A DNA stretch of 64,000 nucleotides from Nitrobacter sp047149785 (lineage in GTDB: Bacteria; Pseudomonadota; Alphaproteobacteria; Rhizobiales; Xanthobacteraceae): positions 2,046,001 through 2,110,000 of the forward strand of contig NZ_BAAGBE010000001.1 in NCBI RefSeq assembly GCF_047149785.1, given 5' to 3'. Shown one piece after another: positions 42,128 through 55,177 of the stretch; positions within the stretch are counted from its first letter, which is position 1; each line of letters starts with the position of its first letter. The notes below the pieces were generated by a model that did not search any database, was not told the origin of the DNA, and saw only the letters and a list, made by a program, of their open reading frames with translations. A program made the position numbers and the translations under genes.

Positions 42128-42155
42128 CTTGAAGGCGTTTGAAGCCCTCCCATAT
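42128..42155 (+). promoter_or_regulatory. Sigma-32 (RpoH)-type promoter of the hsp20 gene
   Basis: CTTGAAG (42128-42134), a 14-base spacer to TCCCATAT (42148-42155), which fits the heat-shock consensus CTTGAA-N13/15-CCCCATNT with one mismatch. It would start a leader of about 110 bases holding the thermometer. Confidence 0.7.
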
Positions 42156-42160
42156 CATTT

Positions 42161-42274
42161 CTGTGCAGGCCGCTACCAGTGCTCCGCAACCGGATCATGA
42201 GGCTGCACACAGAGGAAAGCCCGGCCCGATTGGCGGGCGGGTCCATTCAACGTCGCTCCATGGAGGACTGACCT
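42161..42274 (+). promoter_or_regulatory. ROSE-type RNA thermometer in the hsp20 leader
   Basis: The leader can fold into stacked hairpins: TGTGCAG with CTGCACA (about 42162-42210), a GC-rich hairpin around GCCCG/CGGGC (42219-42240), and a 3' hairpin in which TCGCTCC (42253-42259) pairs with GGAGGA (42262-42267), the Shine-Dalgarno. UCGCU opposite AGGA is the ROSE core (UYGCU). Known ROSE elements precede small heat-shock genes in rhizobia and melt with heat. The ATG follows eight bases later. Confidence 0.8.
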
Positions 42275-42736
42275 ATGCGTACTTTCGACCTCACCCCGTT
42301 TTATCGTTCCACTGTCGGCTTCGATCGCCTCTTCAACCTGCTCGACCAGGCCAACGGCGATGCGCCAGGCTATCCGCCCTATAACATCGAGCGGACCGGC
42401 GAGAACGCGTACCGCATTTCCGTCGCCGTATCCGGTTTCGCACCGAACGAACTCTCCATCGTCGCGAAGGAAAATACGCTGACGATCAAGGGCGAGAAGG
42501 TCGCCAACGAAAACGGCAAGGACAAGTCCGAGGTGCTGTATCGCGGCATCGCGGCGCGCGCCTTCGAGCGTGCATTCCAACTCGCCGATTTCGTGCAGGT
42601 GAAGAACGCCTCGCTTGAGCACGGCCTGCTCCATGTCGATCTCGTCCGCGAGATTCCCGAGGCCAAGAAGCCCCGCACCATTCCGATCGCAACCAGCGCG
42701 CCCACAGCGCCCACGGTCGAGAAGGCGGCTGCCTGA
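42275..42736 (+). CDS. Small heat-shock protein, Hsp20/alpha-crystallin
   Basis: A 153-residue chaperone that holds unfolding proteins during heat stress. The alpha-crystallin domain spans about 33-125 (YNIERTGENAYRISVAVSGF, SIVAKENTLTIKGEKV, YRGIAARAFERAFQLADFV, LEHGLLHVDLVREIPEAKKPRTIPI). It has the FDRLFNLLDQ start of IbpA-like class A rhizobial Hsps and an I-P-I C-terminal anchor. Control is two-layered: a sigma-32-type promoter and a ROSE thermometer, with a strong terminator after it. Confidence 0.95.
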   Translation: MRTFDLTPFYRSTVGFDRLFNLLDQANGDAPGYPPYNIERTGENAYRISVAVSGFAPNELSIVAKENTLTIKGEKVANENGKDKSEVLYRGIAARAFERAFQLADFVQVKNASLEHGLLHVDLVREIPEAKKPRTIPIATSAPTAPTVEKAAA

Positions 42737-42772
42737 CGGCCTTCGCAGGCGAACTTCCAAGCGCTGAACGCA

Positions 42773-42805
42773 GGACGCCCCGGGCAGCCGGGGCGTCCTT
42801 GTCTT
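42773..42805 (+). terminator. Rho-independent terminator after hsp20
   Basis: A perfect 11-bp stem GGACGCCCCGG/CCGGGGCGTCC with a GCAG loop (42773-42798) followed by TTGTCTT. It closes the single-gene hsp20 unit. Confidence 0.85.
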
Positions 42806-42944
42806 GAGCAGCATTACCCAAGAGTTCCGGGCCTTGAGTGCGTCTCGCCAACCGGCGGACCATGCCGAGCTTTGGGCATAACTTCCATGCACTCAGGGAC
42901 TCCCGGACGCTTGTGTGATAGAGAAAAATTTGGCAATGTCCGGG

Positions 42945-42967
42945 TTAGGACAGTAACACTGTCTTAA
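42945..42967 (+). promoter_or_regulatory. Inverted repeat upstream of gltB
   Basis: TTAGGACAGT-AAC-ACTGTCTTAA, two 10-base arms with nine of ten pairs, spaced by three bases. A TTGACG at 42970-42975 follows directly and could be the -35 of gltB. It looks like an operator for a dimeric regulator. The rest of the 484-base gap (42737-43220) holds the hsp20 terminator and nothing else I can name. Confidence 0.55.
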
Positions 42968-43220
42968 TTTTGACGGCCGCCCGGTGTTGGATTTTGTGCC
43001 GCATGCAGGCGTCCGATGTCCGGCTGTGGACATGGCAAACCGGCTTTCCACCGAATACGTTGGGCGCCTGGTTTGACTTCTCAAAACTTCGGCTCGCGGC
43101 GTGCGAGTGGTGGCCCCAGGATTTTAAATCGGGGTGCCGCGACCGTCCAAGGTACGCCATGGATACGGATTGCGTTTCGGGATATCTCAAATCCCGGCTG
43201 GGAAAGGTACTGGGCTTAAG

Positions 43221-48029
<4,809 letters not shown>

Positions 48030-48070
48030 TAAAGTCCATGAACATTAAACGAGAACGCGCGGGTTCGATT

Positions 48071-48180
48071 ACCTCTCCCATGGGGAGAGGTCGGATCGCC
48101 CTCGCGATCCGGGTGAGGGGGTACGATCTATCGTTAGGCCGTACCCCCTCACCCCCACCCTCTCCCCATGGGAGAGGGAG
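48071..48180 (+). repeat. Inverted-repeat element between gltB and gltD
   Basis: Three dyads: CCTCTCCC/GGGAGAGG (48072-48090), a perfect 15-bp stem GGGTGAGGGGGTACG/CGTACCCCCTCACCC (48111-48125 and 48140-48154), and CCCTCTCCC/GGGAGAGGG (48158-48178). The ends are near-mirror images, so the whole element can fold into one long hairpin inside the gltBD message. It resembles the small GC-rich palindromic repeats scattered in many proteobacterial genomes. Confidence 0.8.
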
Positions 48181-48252
48181 CGCGCTTTCGTCGCGGCAAC
48201 GCGCGGCGCTACAATTTGGTTTTTGAATTCAGGGTTCGAGGCATCAGGTCCG

Positions 48253-49707
48253 ATGGGAAAGATCACGGGTTTTCTGGAGATCGAGCGGCACGACCGCAAG
48301 TACGCGCCGGTCTCGGAGCGGGTGAAGAACTTCAAGGAGTTCGTGATTCCGCTGTCCGAGAAGGAAACGCGCGACCAGGCCGCGCGCTGCATGAACTGCG
48401 GCGTTCCCTATTGCCACGGCACGGGTTCGGTCGCGCCCGGCACGCCCGGCTGCCCGGTCAACAACCAGATCCCCGACTTCAACGACCTCGTCTATCGCGG
48501 CGACTGGGAAGAAGCCTCGCGCACGCTGCACTCCACCAACAACTTTCCGGAATTCACCGGCCGCATATGCCCGGCGCCGTGCGAGGCCTCCTGCACGCTC
48601 AACATTGATGACAATCCCGTCACCATCAAGACGATCGAATGCGCCATCGTCGATCGTGCATGGGAGAACGGCTGGCTGAAGCCGGAAATCGCGTCGCAAA
48701 AGACCGGCAAGAAGGTGGCCGTGGTCGGCTCCGGTCCCGCCGGTCTCGCCTGCGCGCAGCAGCTCGCGCGCGCCGGTCACGAGGTGCATGTCTACGAGAA
48801 GAACGCCAAGGCCGGCGGCCTGCTGCGTTACGGCATTCCTGACTTCAAGATGGAGAAGCACATCATCGACCGCCGCCTGGCGCAGATGCAGGCCGAGGGC
48901 GTGATCTTCCACTACGGCAAGCCGGTCGGCGGCAATGCGGCCGGCGCGATCAATCCGCAGCAACTCGTCATGGATTACGACGCGGTGGCCCTGACCGGCG
49001 GCGCGGAAGCTCCGCGCGATCTGCCGATCCCCGGCCGCGATCTCGGCGGCATTCACTTCGCGATGGATTTCCTGCCGCAGCAAAACCGCCGCAACGGCAA
49101 TGAAAAATTCGACGCAGCGGACATTCTCGCCACCGGCAAGCATGTGGTCGTCATCGGCGGCGGCGACACCGGCTCCGACTGCATTGGCACCTCGTTCCGG
49201 CAAGGCGCGAAGTCGGTGACGCAGCTCGAGATCATGCCTGCGCCGCCTGAGCATGAGAACAAGGCGCTGACCTGGCCGAACTGGCCGTTGAAGATGCGCA
49301 CATCGTCGAGCCAGGCCGAGGGTGCCAAGCGCGACTACGCGGTGTTGACGCAGAAGTTTTCCGGCACGGACGGCAAGGTGACCAAGCTGCATTGCGTTCG
49401 CGCCGACGACAAATTCAAGCCGGTCGCCGGCAGCGAGTTCGAACTCGATGCCGATCTTGTGCTGCTTGCGATGGGCTTTGTGCATCCGGTGCACGAGGGC
49501 ATGCTCACGACGCTCGGTCTCGAACGTGACCAGCGCGGCAACGTTCGCGCCAACATGCAGGACTATCGCACCTCTCTGCCCAAGGTGTTTTCGGCGGGCG
49601 ACATGCGCCGCGGCCAGTCGCTGGTCGTGTGGGCGATCCGCGAAGGGCGGCTTTGTGCCCGCGCCATCGACCAGACGTTGATGGGAGCCACCACGTTGCC
49701 GCGATGA
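48253..49707 (+). CDS. gltD: Glutamate synthase small subunit
   Basis: A 484-residue FAD/NADPH flavoprotein feeding electrons to GltB. An N-terminal Cys domain binds Fe-S clusters (RCMNCGVPYCHG, GCPVNNQIPDFN, GRICPAPCEASCTL). Then come the FAD site (VAVVGSGPAGLACAQQLARAG), the NADPH site (VVVIGGGDTGSDCIGTSFR) and the final FAD motif (FSAGDMRRGQSLVVWAIREGR). The ATG at 48253 precedes GKITGFLEIERHDRKY, the typical start. It is separated from gltB by 223 bases containing an inverted-repeat element, more than usual for this pair. Confidence 0.96.
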   Translation: MGKITGFLEIERHDRKYAPVSERVKNFKEFVIPLSEKETRDQAARCMNCGVPYCHGTGSVAPGTPGCPVNNQIPDFNDLVYRGDWEEASRTLHSTNNFPEFTGRICPAPCEASCTLNIDDNPVTIKTIECAIVDRAWENGWLKPEIASQKTGKKVAVVGSGPAGLACAQQLARAGHEVHVYEKNAKAGGLLRYGIPDFKMEKHIIDRRLAQMQAEGVIFHYGKPVGGNAAGAINPQQLVMDYDAVALTGGAEAPRDLPIPGRDLGGIHFAMDFLPQQNRRNGNEKFDAADILATGKHVVVIGGGDTGSDCIGTSFRQGAKSVTQLEIMPAPPEHENKALTWPNWPLKMRTSSSQAEGAKRDYAVLTQKFSGTDGKVTKLHCVRADDKFKPVAGSEFELDADLVLLAMGFVHPVHEGMLTTLGLERDQRGNVRANMQDYRTSLPKVFSAGDMRRGQSLVVWAIREGRLCARAIDQTLMGATTLPR

Positions 49708-49942
49708 GCCGCGCTCCTTCATCAACTCATCACCTTCCAAGAAAGACGTTGAGTCATCGACAGAGGGAAACAACTGTCCGGCGTTAACGAGAATCGTTCC
49801 AGACAATTGCGTCAGGAATGTTGAACCCATGCGTCACGCGGGCAGTCATCCACACGCGCCAACGTAACCGTGCACAGAGACAATCTGTGAATTGATCGGC
49901 ATCCGCCGCAGGTTACTCTCACGACAAAGTGGGGGCGGCGAA

Positions 49943-50296
49943 GTGACGGCATCGCGTTGGATAGTCTTCTTCTTGATCGTCGTGATCCCGACGCCAGGAT
50001 GGGCGATGTCGCGCAGCGTCGCCATCAGCGCCGGTTCCTTTTTCGCCGCCGCCGCGCATTGCGAGGAGCAAGGCCTGATCACGTCGGGTCAGACCGACGA
50101 TCTCTTAAGAGCCCTGTATCCTTATCTTTCGAAATCCGACAAGGCCAATATGGCGGCAGGCCGTACGCGCGGCGAGAAAGACTTGCAGGTGTTCGTCGAG
50201 GCGGAGAAAAAGTGGGTGAGCTTCACGCCGGATTCCGCCAGTTGCTACCGCGTTCAGGGCGTGCTCGACGACTACAGGACGCAGCTCGGGGAATAG
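49943..50296 (+). CDS. Small exported hypothetical protein
   Basis: A 117-residue protein starting with GTG at 49943 (GGGGGCGG upstream) and a signal sequence (WIVFFLIVVIPTPGWAM). The mature part has two Cys (AHCEEQGLITSGQ and SASCYRVQG) and mixed helices (LRALYPYLSKSDKANMAAGRTRGEKDLQVFVEAEKKWV). It may be a periplasmic disulfide-bonded protein. No family recognised. The next gene is convergent, so it is a single-gene unit after gltD. Confidence 0.6.
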   Translation: MTASRWIVFFLIVVIPTPGWAMSRSVAISAGSFFAAAAHCEEQGLITSGQTDDLLRALYPYLSKSDKANMAAGRTRGEKDLQVFVEAEKKWVSFTPDSASCYRVQGVLDDYRTQLGE

Positions 50297-50412
50297 ACCA
50301 GCAATCGCCGCAGCCCGTTCGTCGATATTCGAACTTGGGCGATTTCTCGTCGTCGCGCGCCGGCACGCGCGCGGGAGAAGTTGAGACGCGTCCAACCCGA
50401 AGATTCGGCGAT

Positions 50413-52035
50413 CTATCGCGAGAACAGGTCAGAGAAGAATCCCGCCGGTCCGGAATGAGCGGGCGGGCGCGATACAGCGCGCGGTTTCTGCGCCTGCTGG
50501 GAATGCGGCGGCGCTGCGCGGGATCCCGATGATCCTTCCGACCGAGCCTGCTCGGCGGAATGAGCCGGGCGCGGCTTCTTCGGCGGCGATGCCGAAGCCG
50601 AGCCATTCGGCGCGACCGGCGCGTCGGCCCTGGCCGGTTCGAAATTCACCTCACGGCGCGGCCAGACAAAATCGTCGGCACGCCCCGCTGGCGCCGACAA
50701 CGGTTCGCCCTTCACCAAAATTCGCGCGGCCAGTGCATCAATCGCGGCAGAATGGGTGCCGGGACCGCCGAGCAACTGGTCGGTCTCGACCGAGGGCGCC
50801 ACCAGCGGCACGATCGGGCCGGCTAGCGGACGCGGCGCGGGCTGCCCCGGCTTGACGTCGGTGTCGGGCGTGCCGGGCTCGGTGGGAATCGCGATCGGAG
50901 CGGACCGTGCCGCCAATACGCGCGTGATCTCGCGTTCGACATAATGCGCGAGCTTGCGAGCGCCGGCCTTGGTGAAATACACGCCGTCGTAAGAGCGAAG
51001 CCGGCGGATCTGGCCTTCAAAGTCCGGCCCTTGCTGGACGTACCGGCCGGCCTCGTCGACGAACCCGTCCCAGATGTCGACATAAGTAATGCCCGCCTTA
51101 TCCGCCGCGGCGCGATAGAGCGAATCGAGGAACAGCATATCGGATGTCGATTTCGTACCGCGCACCGCAGGCAGGCCGACCCAGAACACCGGCACGCCCT
51201 TCGACTTGAGGACCGCGATCATCCCGTCGATCTTCCTGCTGTAGAGCTCGGCCCAGCGATCGCTGCGAAACTCGGCGATTCCGTTAGGCGAGCGCGCGCT
51301 TTTAGCGGCAGCGAGCTGATCGTCGTCGGTCTCGTCGGGCGGCAGTTCGGAATCCGCCGGCTTGTCCTCGGGTACGGCGGCAGCCGCATCCGTTTTGTCC
51401 TTCTTGTCTATATCCTTCTTATCAGCGCCTTTCTTGTCCGCTTCGGCCTTTTTCTTGTCCTCCGGCTTGCCGCTCTTGTCCTTCTCCGAAGCCTCGCGAA
51501 TCGGCATCCGATCGTGCAGGCCGAGCATGACCACAATGGCGTCAGGTTTTTCGGTCGCAAGAATAGCCTTAGCCGCGGCCTCCCAATCGGCCGGTTCACC
51601 CTTTGGTTGATAGCGAATGAGGCCGGAAACGGTTTTGTACTTGCGGATCACGCCCATGTCGGGCGTTTCGCTCAGGGCGTCCTCAAGGCCGTAAGCAAGC
51701 CAGTCGGCCATGGCGTCGCCGAGCACGACCACATTGCGCGTCGGCACGGTGTCGCGCTTTTCAGGCGGCGGCGCGTGCGAATAATTCTCCGCCGGCCGCT
51801 GCTGGTGTTGCGGGCGCTGCTGCTTCGGCGGCGGTTCCTGAAAGGGGGAGAAGAACGGATTGTCGGAACCGAACCAGCCCCCGCCTCCCCCGCGATGCGC
51901 CGGACGCTGCTGCTGGAATCCGAAATTGAAGAATTGCGCCGACGCGGGCGCTGCAACCAGCGCCGCAACGACGGCCAGCGCAATCAATGACCCTCGTACT
52001 GTCAGTCGGCGGAACAGCGATTTCGGTCCGGGCAT
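50413..52035 (-). CDS. Exported DUF459 SGNH-hydrolase-like protein
   Basis: A 540-residue protein: signal sequence (residues 12-34, SAQF), a Gln/Pro-rich linker (40-95), then a DUF459 SGNH fold (about 100-375): block I NVVVLGDAMADWLAYGL (Asp where the Ser of GDS is expected), PDAIVVMLGLHDRMP, VFWVGLPAVRG and YDGVYFTKAGARKLA. A Lys/Asp/Ala-rich insertion (about 190-250) interrupts the fold. The tail (about 400-540) is Pro/Ala-rich. It probably modifies the cell envelope, and the lytic transglycosylase gene lies upstream on the same strand. The block I change casts doubt on hydrolase activity. Confidence 0.85.
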   Translation of the reverse strand: MPGPKSLFRRLTVRGSLIALAVVAALVAAPASAQFFNFGFQQQRPAHRGGGGGWFGSDNPFFSPFQEPPPKQQRPQHQQRPAENYSHAPPPEKRDTVPTRNVVVLGDAMADWLAYGLEDALSETPDMGVIRKYKTVSGLIRYQPKGEPADWEAAAKAILATEKPDAIVVMLGLHDRMPIREASEKDKSGKPEDKKKAEADKKGADKKDIDKKDKTDAAAAVPEDKPADSELPPDETDDDQLAAAKSARSPNGIAEFRSDRWAELYSRKIDGMIAVLKSKGVPVFWVGLPAVRGTKSTSDMLFLDSLYRAAADKAGITYVDIWDGFVDEAGRYVQQGPDFEGQIRRLRSYDGVYFTKAGARKLAHYVEREITRVLAARSAPIAIPTEPGTPDTDVKPGQPAPRPLAGPIVPLVAPSVETDQLLGGPGTHSAAIDALAARILVKGEPLSAPAGRADDFVWPRREVNFEPARADAPVAPNGSASASPPKKPRPAHSAEQARSEGSSGSRAAPPHSQQAQKPRAVSRPPAHSGPAGFFSDLFSR

Positions 52036-52178
52036 GTGCGCGATCGAAAAAAGAGGCCGGTTAAAGAGTTATAATAGCGAAATCCGGCCGCAAGCGGGCG
52101 GGCTTCCGCCTCATAGGCCTGGCATCGGCCCACGGCGTCAAGAGCGGGGCCGCAGTGTTCCCGGTGATTCCTGACGGG

Positions 52179-53618
52179 TTACCGCCGCCGTAGCCGTTCC
52201 AGCACGTCGGACGACGCAAATCCGTCGGCCGGCGCCCCGATCGACGCCTGGAAGCCGCGTAGCGCCTCGCGGGTCTGGCTGCCGATCTGACCGTCGGGGG
52301 TTCCGCGATAAAAACCTCTCTGCGCCAAAAGCTGCTGCAATTCGAGCCGCTCGGCGCGGGACAGCACCCTTTCCTGCCGCGGCCATGGCTGGATGAACGG
52401 CCCCCCACCGCGCAGCCGGTCGGCAAAATGGCCGATTGCGAGCGCATACGCTTCCGCGGGGTTGTACTTCATGAAGACCCGGAAATTCTGCAACATCAGG
52501 AAACCCGGGCCTTCGGCGCCGGCCGGGGCGAGCAGATAGGCTCGGTCGGCCGAACTCGGAAACCGCTTGTCGCCGGCGCGCCGGATGCCGAGATGCTCCC
52601 ATTGCGCGATGGTCATCGTCTTGGCGCGATCCGCCAACATGAAGTTGAAGTTTTTAGGCAGCACGACCTCGTAGCCCCAGGTCTTGCCTCTCTGCCAGCC
52701 ATCCTTCTTCAGGTTGTTTGCGGTGGACGCGATCAGATCGGCAGGATCGTCGACCACATCGCGGCGGCCGTCGCCGTCGCCGTCGACCGCATAGCGCTTG
52801 AACGCGGTCGGCATGAACTGCGTGGGGCCGAACGCGCCCGCCCACGATCCGCGCATCTGATCCGGTCGCAAGTCGCCACGGTTGAGAATTTCGAGCGCCG
52901 ACAGGAATTCGTCGCGGAAATATTTCTGGCGACGGCCGATGCAGGCCAGCGTCGCCGTGGATCGAAGCACGCTGCGGTCACCCATCTGGGTCGAATAGTT
53001 CGACTCGATGCCCCATATCGCCGCGATCGCGTAGCGATCGACGCCATAGGCCTTCTCGGCCGCATCGAACTGCGGCTTGTACATCGCAAGAATTTCGCGG
53101 CCGCGCGCAAGCCGGGCATCGCTGACCAGGATGTCGAGATAATCCCAGATCGCCTTGGTGAATTCAGGCTGTGAATCCATCAGGTCCATGATGCGCAGAT
53201 CGGGCGACAGCCCCGCGGTGAAGCGCTCGAAATTCTCGCGTGTGACGTGACGGCGCGCCGCGTCGGGCCACATGGCCGCAACGCAGTTGGGGAAATCCGC
53301 GGCGGCCTGACGAATGGCGCTCGCCGTCATGAGCGGATGACCCGAGGCGCCATCCTCGCCGCTCCAGGGCAATGCGGCCGAACTGGCGGGCTGCTTAGGG
53401 GCGGATTGGATCTGCTCCGACCCGACGCGCGGCGCCAGTGACGCACCCTGCTCGCGCTTTGCAAGCGAGCCGGTGAAGAGGTTGTCGAGAAAGTCCTGGA
53501 TGCCGTTGCCGTTCGACGTCTGCGCGCGCACGGAAGCTGGCACAGCCAGCACCGCCAGCGCCACGGCCGTCGCCATTCCAGTGTTGCGCATCCGCGCCAG
53601 CATGATTGTCGAGACCAT
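52179..53618 (-). CDS. Lytic murein transglycosylase with a peptidoglycan-binding domain
   Basis: A 479-residue MltB-type enzyme that cuts the glycan strand of peptidoglycan. Signal sequence (MATAVALAVLAVPASVRAQ), SLT_2 domain about 110-395 with the catalytic Glu in AAIWGIESNYSTQMG, AGAFGPTQFMPTAF, and a calcium-like loop YAVDGDGDGRRD, then a C-terminal PG_binding_1 domain (LQQLLAQRGFYRGTPDGQIGSQTREALRGFQ). The start at 53618 is chosen for its GGAGGT-like site and because the frame before it is not signal-like. It precedes the DUF459 gene with a 143-base gap. Confidence 0.9.
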   Translation of the reverse strand: MVSTIMLARMRNTGMATAVALAVLAVPASVRAQTSNGNGIQDFLDNLFTGSLAKREQGASLAPRVGSEQIQSAPKQPASSAALPWSGEDGASGHPLMTASAIRQAAADFPNCVAAMWPDAARRHVTRENFERFTAGLSPDLRIMDLMDSQPEFTKAIWDYLDILVSDARLARGREILAMYKPQFDAAEKAYGVDRYAIAAIWGIESNYSTQMGDRSVLRSTATLACIGRRQKYFRDEFLSALEILNRGDLRPDQMRGSWAGAFGPTQFMPTAFKRYAVDGDGDGRRDVVDDPADLIASTANNLKKDGWQRGKTWGYEVVLPKNFNFMLADRAKTMTIAQWEHLGIRRAGDKRFPSSADRAYLLAPAGAEGPGFLMLQNFRVFMKYNPAEAYALAIGHFADRLRGGGPFIQPWPRQERVLSRAERLELQQLLAQRGFYRGTPDGQIGSQTREALRGFQASIGAPADGFASSDVLERLRRR

Positions 53619-53911
53619 CCCTGACCCGCACCTCCGGCAAGTATCCCCCATCCCAGGAGGCCCTGTCACGGTTTCCATCGGCTTAACGCCAGGCCTTTTT
53701 TGAGGCGCAGGAGGACAATCGGTCACAATTTGACCGCCGGTCAGCGCGCTGCCGGCCGGAGTTTCATGCGACTGCCGTCGCGCCTGCGATCGGCTGTTGT
53801 CCCTGCCGGCCGGCCCACCATAGAACCGCCTTTGTTCCCGGCTGCAAACCGGCTAACAAGATATGAACCGGTGGTACTCCTTCCATCCGCAGAACAATCC
53901 ATAGAATCGAT

Positions 53912-54787
53912 ATGAAAATCCGCAAAGCCGTCTTCCCGGTCGCCGGCCTCGGCACCCGCGTCCTTCCCGCCACCAAGGCGATGCCGAAGGAGATGCTCAC
54001 AATCGTCGATCGGCCGCTGATTCAATACGTGTTCGACGAAGCCAGGGAAGCCGGCATCGAGCATTTCGTTTTCGTCACCGGCCGCAACAAGGGTGCAATC
54101 GAGGATCACTTCGACAGCCAGTTCGAACTGGACGAAACCCTGAGGGCGCGCGGCAAGAAAACCGAGATGGATCTTCTGGCGCAATTCCAGCCCGCGGCGG
54201 GCGCCGTGAGTTTCACCCGGCAACAGGCGCCGCTCGGGCTCGGCCACGCGGTGTGGTGTGCCCGCGACATCATCGGCGACGAGCCCTTCGCGGTGGTGCT
54301 GCCCGACGAACTGGTGCTGAATACGCCCGGCTGCCTCAAGCAGATGATTCAGGCTGCGGCAAGCCTCGGACCGAAATCCAATATCGTCGCGGTCGAAGCC
54401 GTGCCCGACGACATGACCCATCATTACGGCATCTGCAGCGTCGGCAAGCGCAGCGGCAATATCTTCGAGATCGACGGCATGGTGGAAAAGCCGCCAAAGG
54501 GCACGGCGCCTTCGAATCTTTCCATCACCGGACGCTACGTCTTGCAGCCAGAGATCTTCAACATTCTGGAAACGCAGAAACGCGGCGCAGGCGGTGAGAT
54601 CCAGCTCACCGACGCCATGATCGGCCTGTCGGAATCGCAAGCCTTCTACGGCCTCGAATTCACAGGCGAGCGCCACGACTGCGGCTCGCGCGCCGGCTTC
54701 CTGCGCGCCAACATCGCCTTCGGCATGGCGCGCGCCGATCTCCGCGACGGCTTGCGTGCTGACATGCAGAAATATCTCAAGGCGTAA
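53912..54787 (+). CDS. galU: UTP-glucose-1-phosphate uridylyltransferase
   Basis: A 291-residue enzyme making UDP-glucose for polysaccharides and envelope glycans. Motifs: the nucleotide-binding start KAVFPVAGLGTRVLPATKAMPKEML, VDRPLIQYVFDEA, GLGHAVWCARD, LPDELVLN and GEIQLTDAM. The ATG at 53912 begins MKIRKAVFPVAG, the usual N-terminus. It is followed five bases after its stop by a small DUF7662-type gene. Confidence 0.96.
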   Translation: MKIRKAVFPVAGLGTRVLPATKAMPKEMLTIVDRPLIQYVFDEAREAGIEHFVFVTGRNKGAIEDHFDSQFELDETLRARGKKTEMDLLAQFQPAAGAVSFTRQQAPLGLGHAVWCARDIIGDEPFAVVLPDELVLNTPGCLKQMIQAAASLGPKSNIVAVEAVPDDMTHHYGICSVGKRSGNIFEIDGMVEKPPKGTAPSNLSITGRYVLQPEIFNILETQKRGAGGEIQLTDAMIGLSESQAFYGLEFTGERHDCGSRAGFLRANIAFGMARADLRDGLRADMQKYLKA

Positions 54788-54792
54788 AAGCC

Positions 54793-55062
54793 GTGCCGAA
54801 CTACGATGCGTTGCGCGATTACCTGAAACGGCAGACGCAGGTCGAATTCGTCCTGAGCTTTTCGCAGATCGAGGACATCATCGACGACGATCTCCCGCGC
54901 GCGGCGCAGCGCGCATCATGGTGGGACACCACGCGCGCGCCGGAAGAGCGGATGCCGCAACGCCAGGCCTGCATCGAGGCCGGATATGTCGCAATGCGTC
55001 TCGGCGACAAGGAGGGCGTGCGTTTCCGCAAGGCCGATGCACGACGGCCGCGCTTCAGATAA
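54793..55062 (+). CDS. Small DUF7662-type protein
   Basis: An 89-residue basic protein beginning with GTG directly after galU. The pattern PNYDALRDYLKRQTQVEFVLSFSQIEDIIDDDLPRAAQR, SWW, QACIEAGYVAMRL and V-R-F-R-K is that of the short DUF7662 domain (target often unknown). The tail is Arg-rich. It is co-transcribed with galU by position. Confidence 0.7.
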   Translation: MPNYDALRDYLKRQTQVEFVLSFSQIEDIIDDDLPRAAQRASWWDTTRAPEERMPQRQACIEAGYVAMRLGDKEGVRFRKADARRPRFR

Positions 55063-55177
55063 GCGTCTCCGGTCAGTTCAATTTCACGAGATCGTACAAC
55101 TTAACGACGAATCGAATTAACCATTCGGGCACATACGCGGCTGGACTATTGTCTCCGATACCACGGAACATGGGCTA

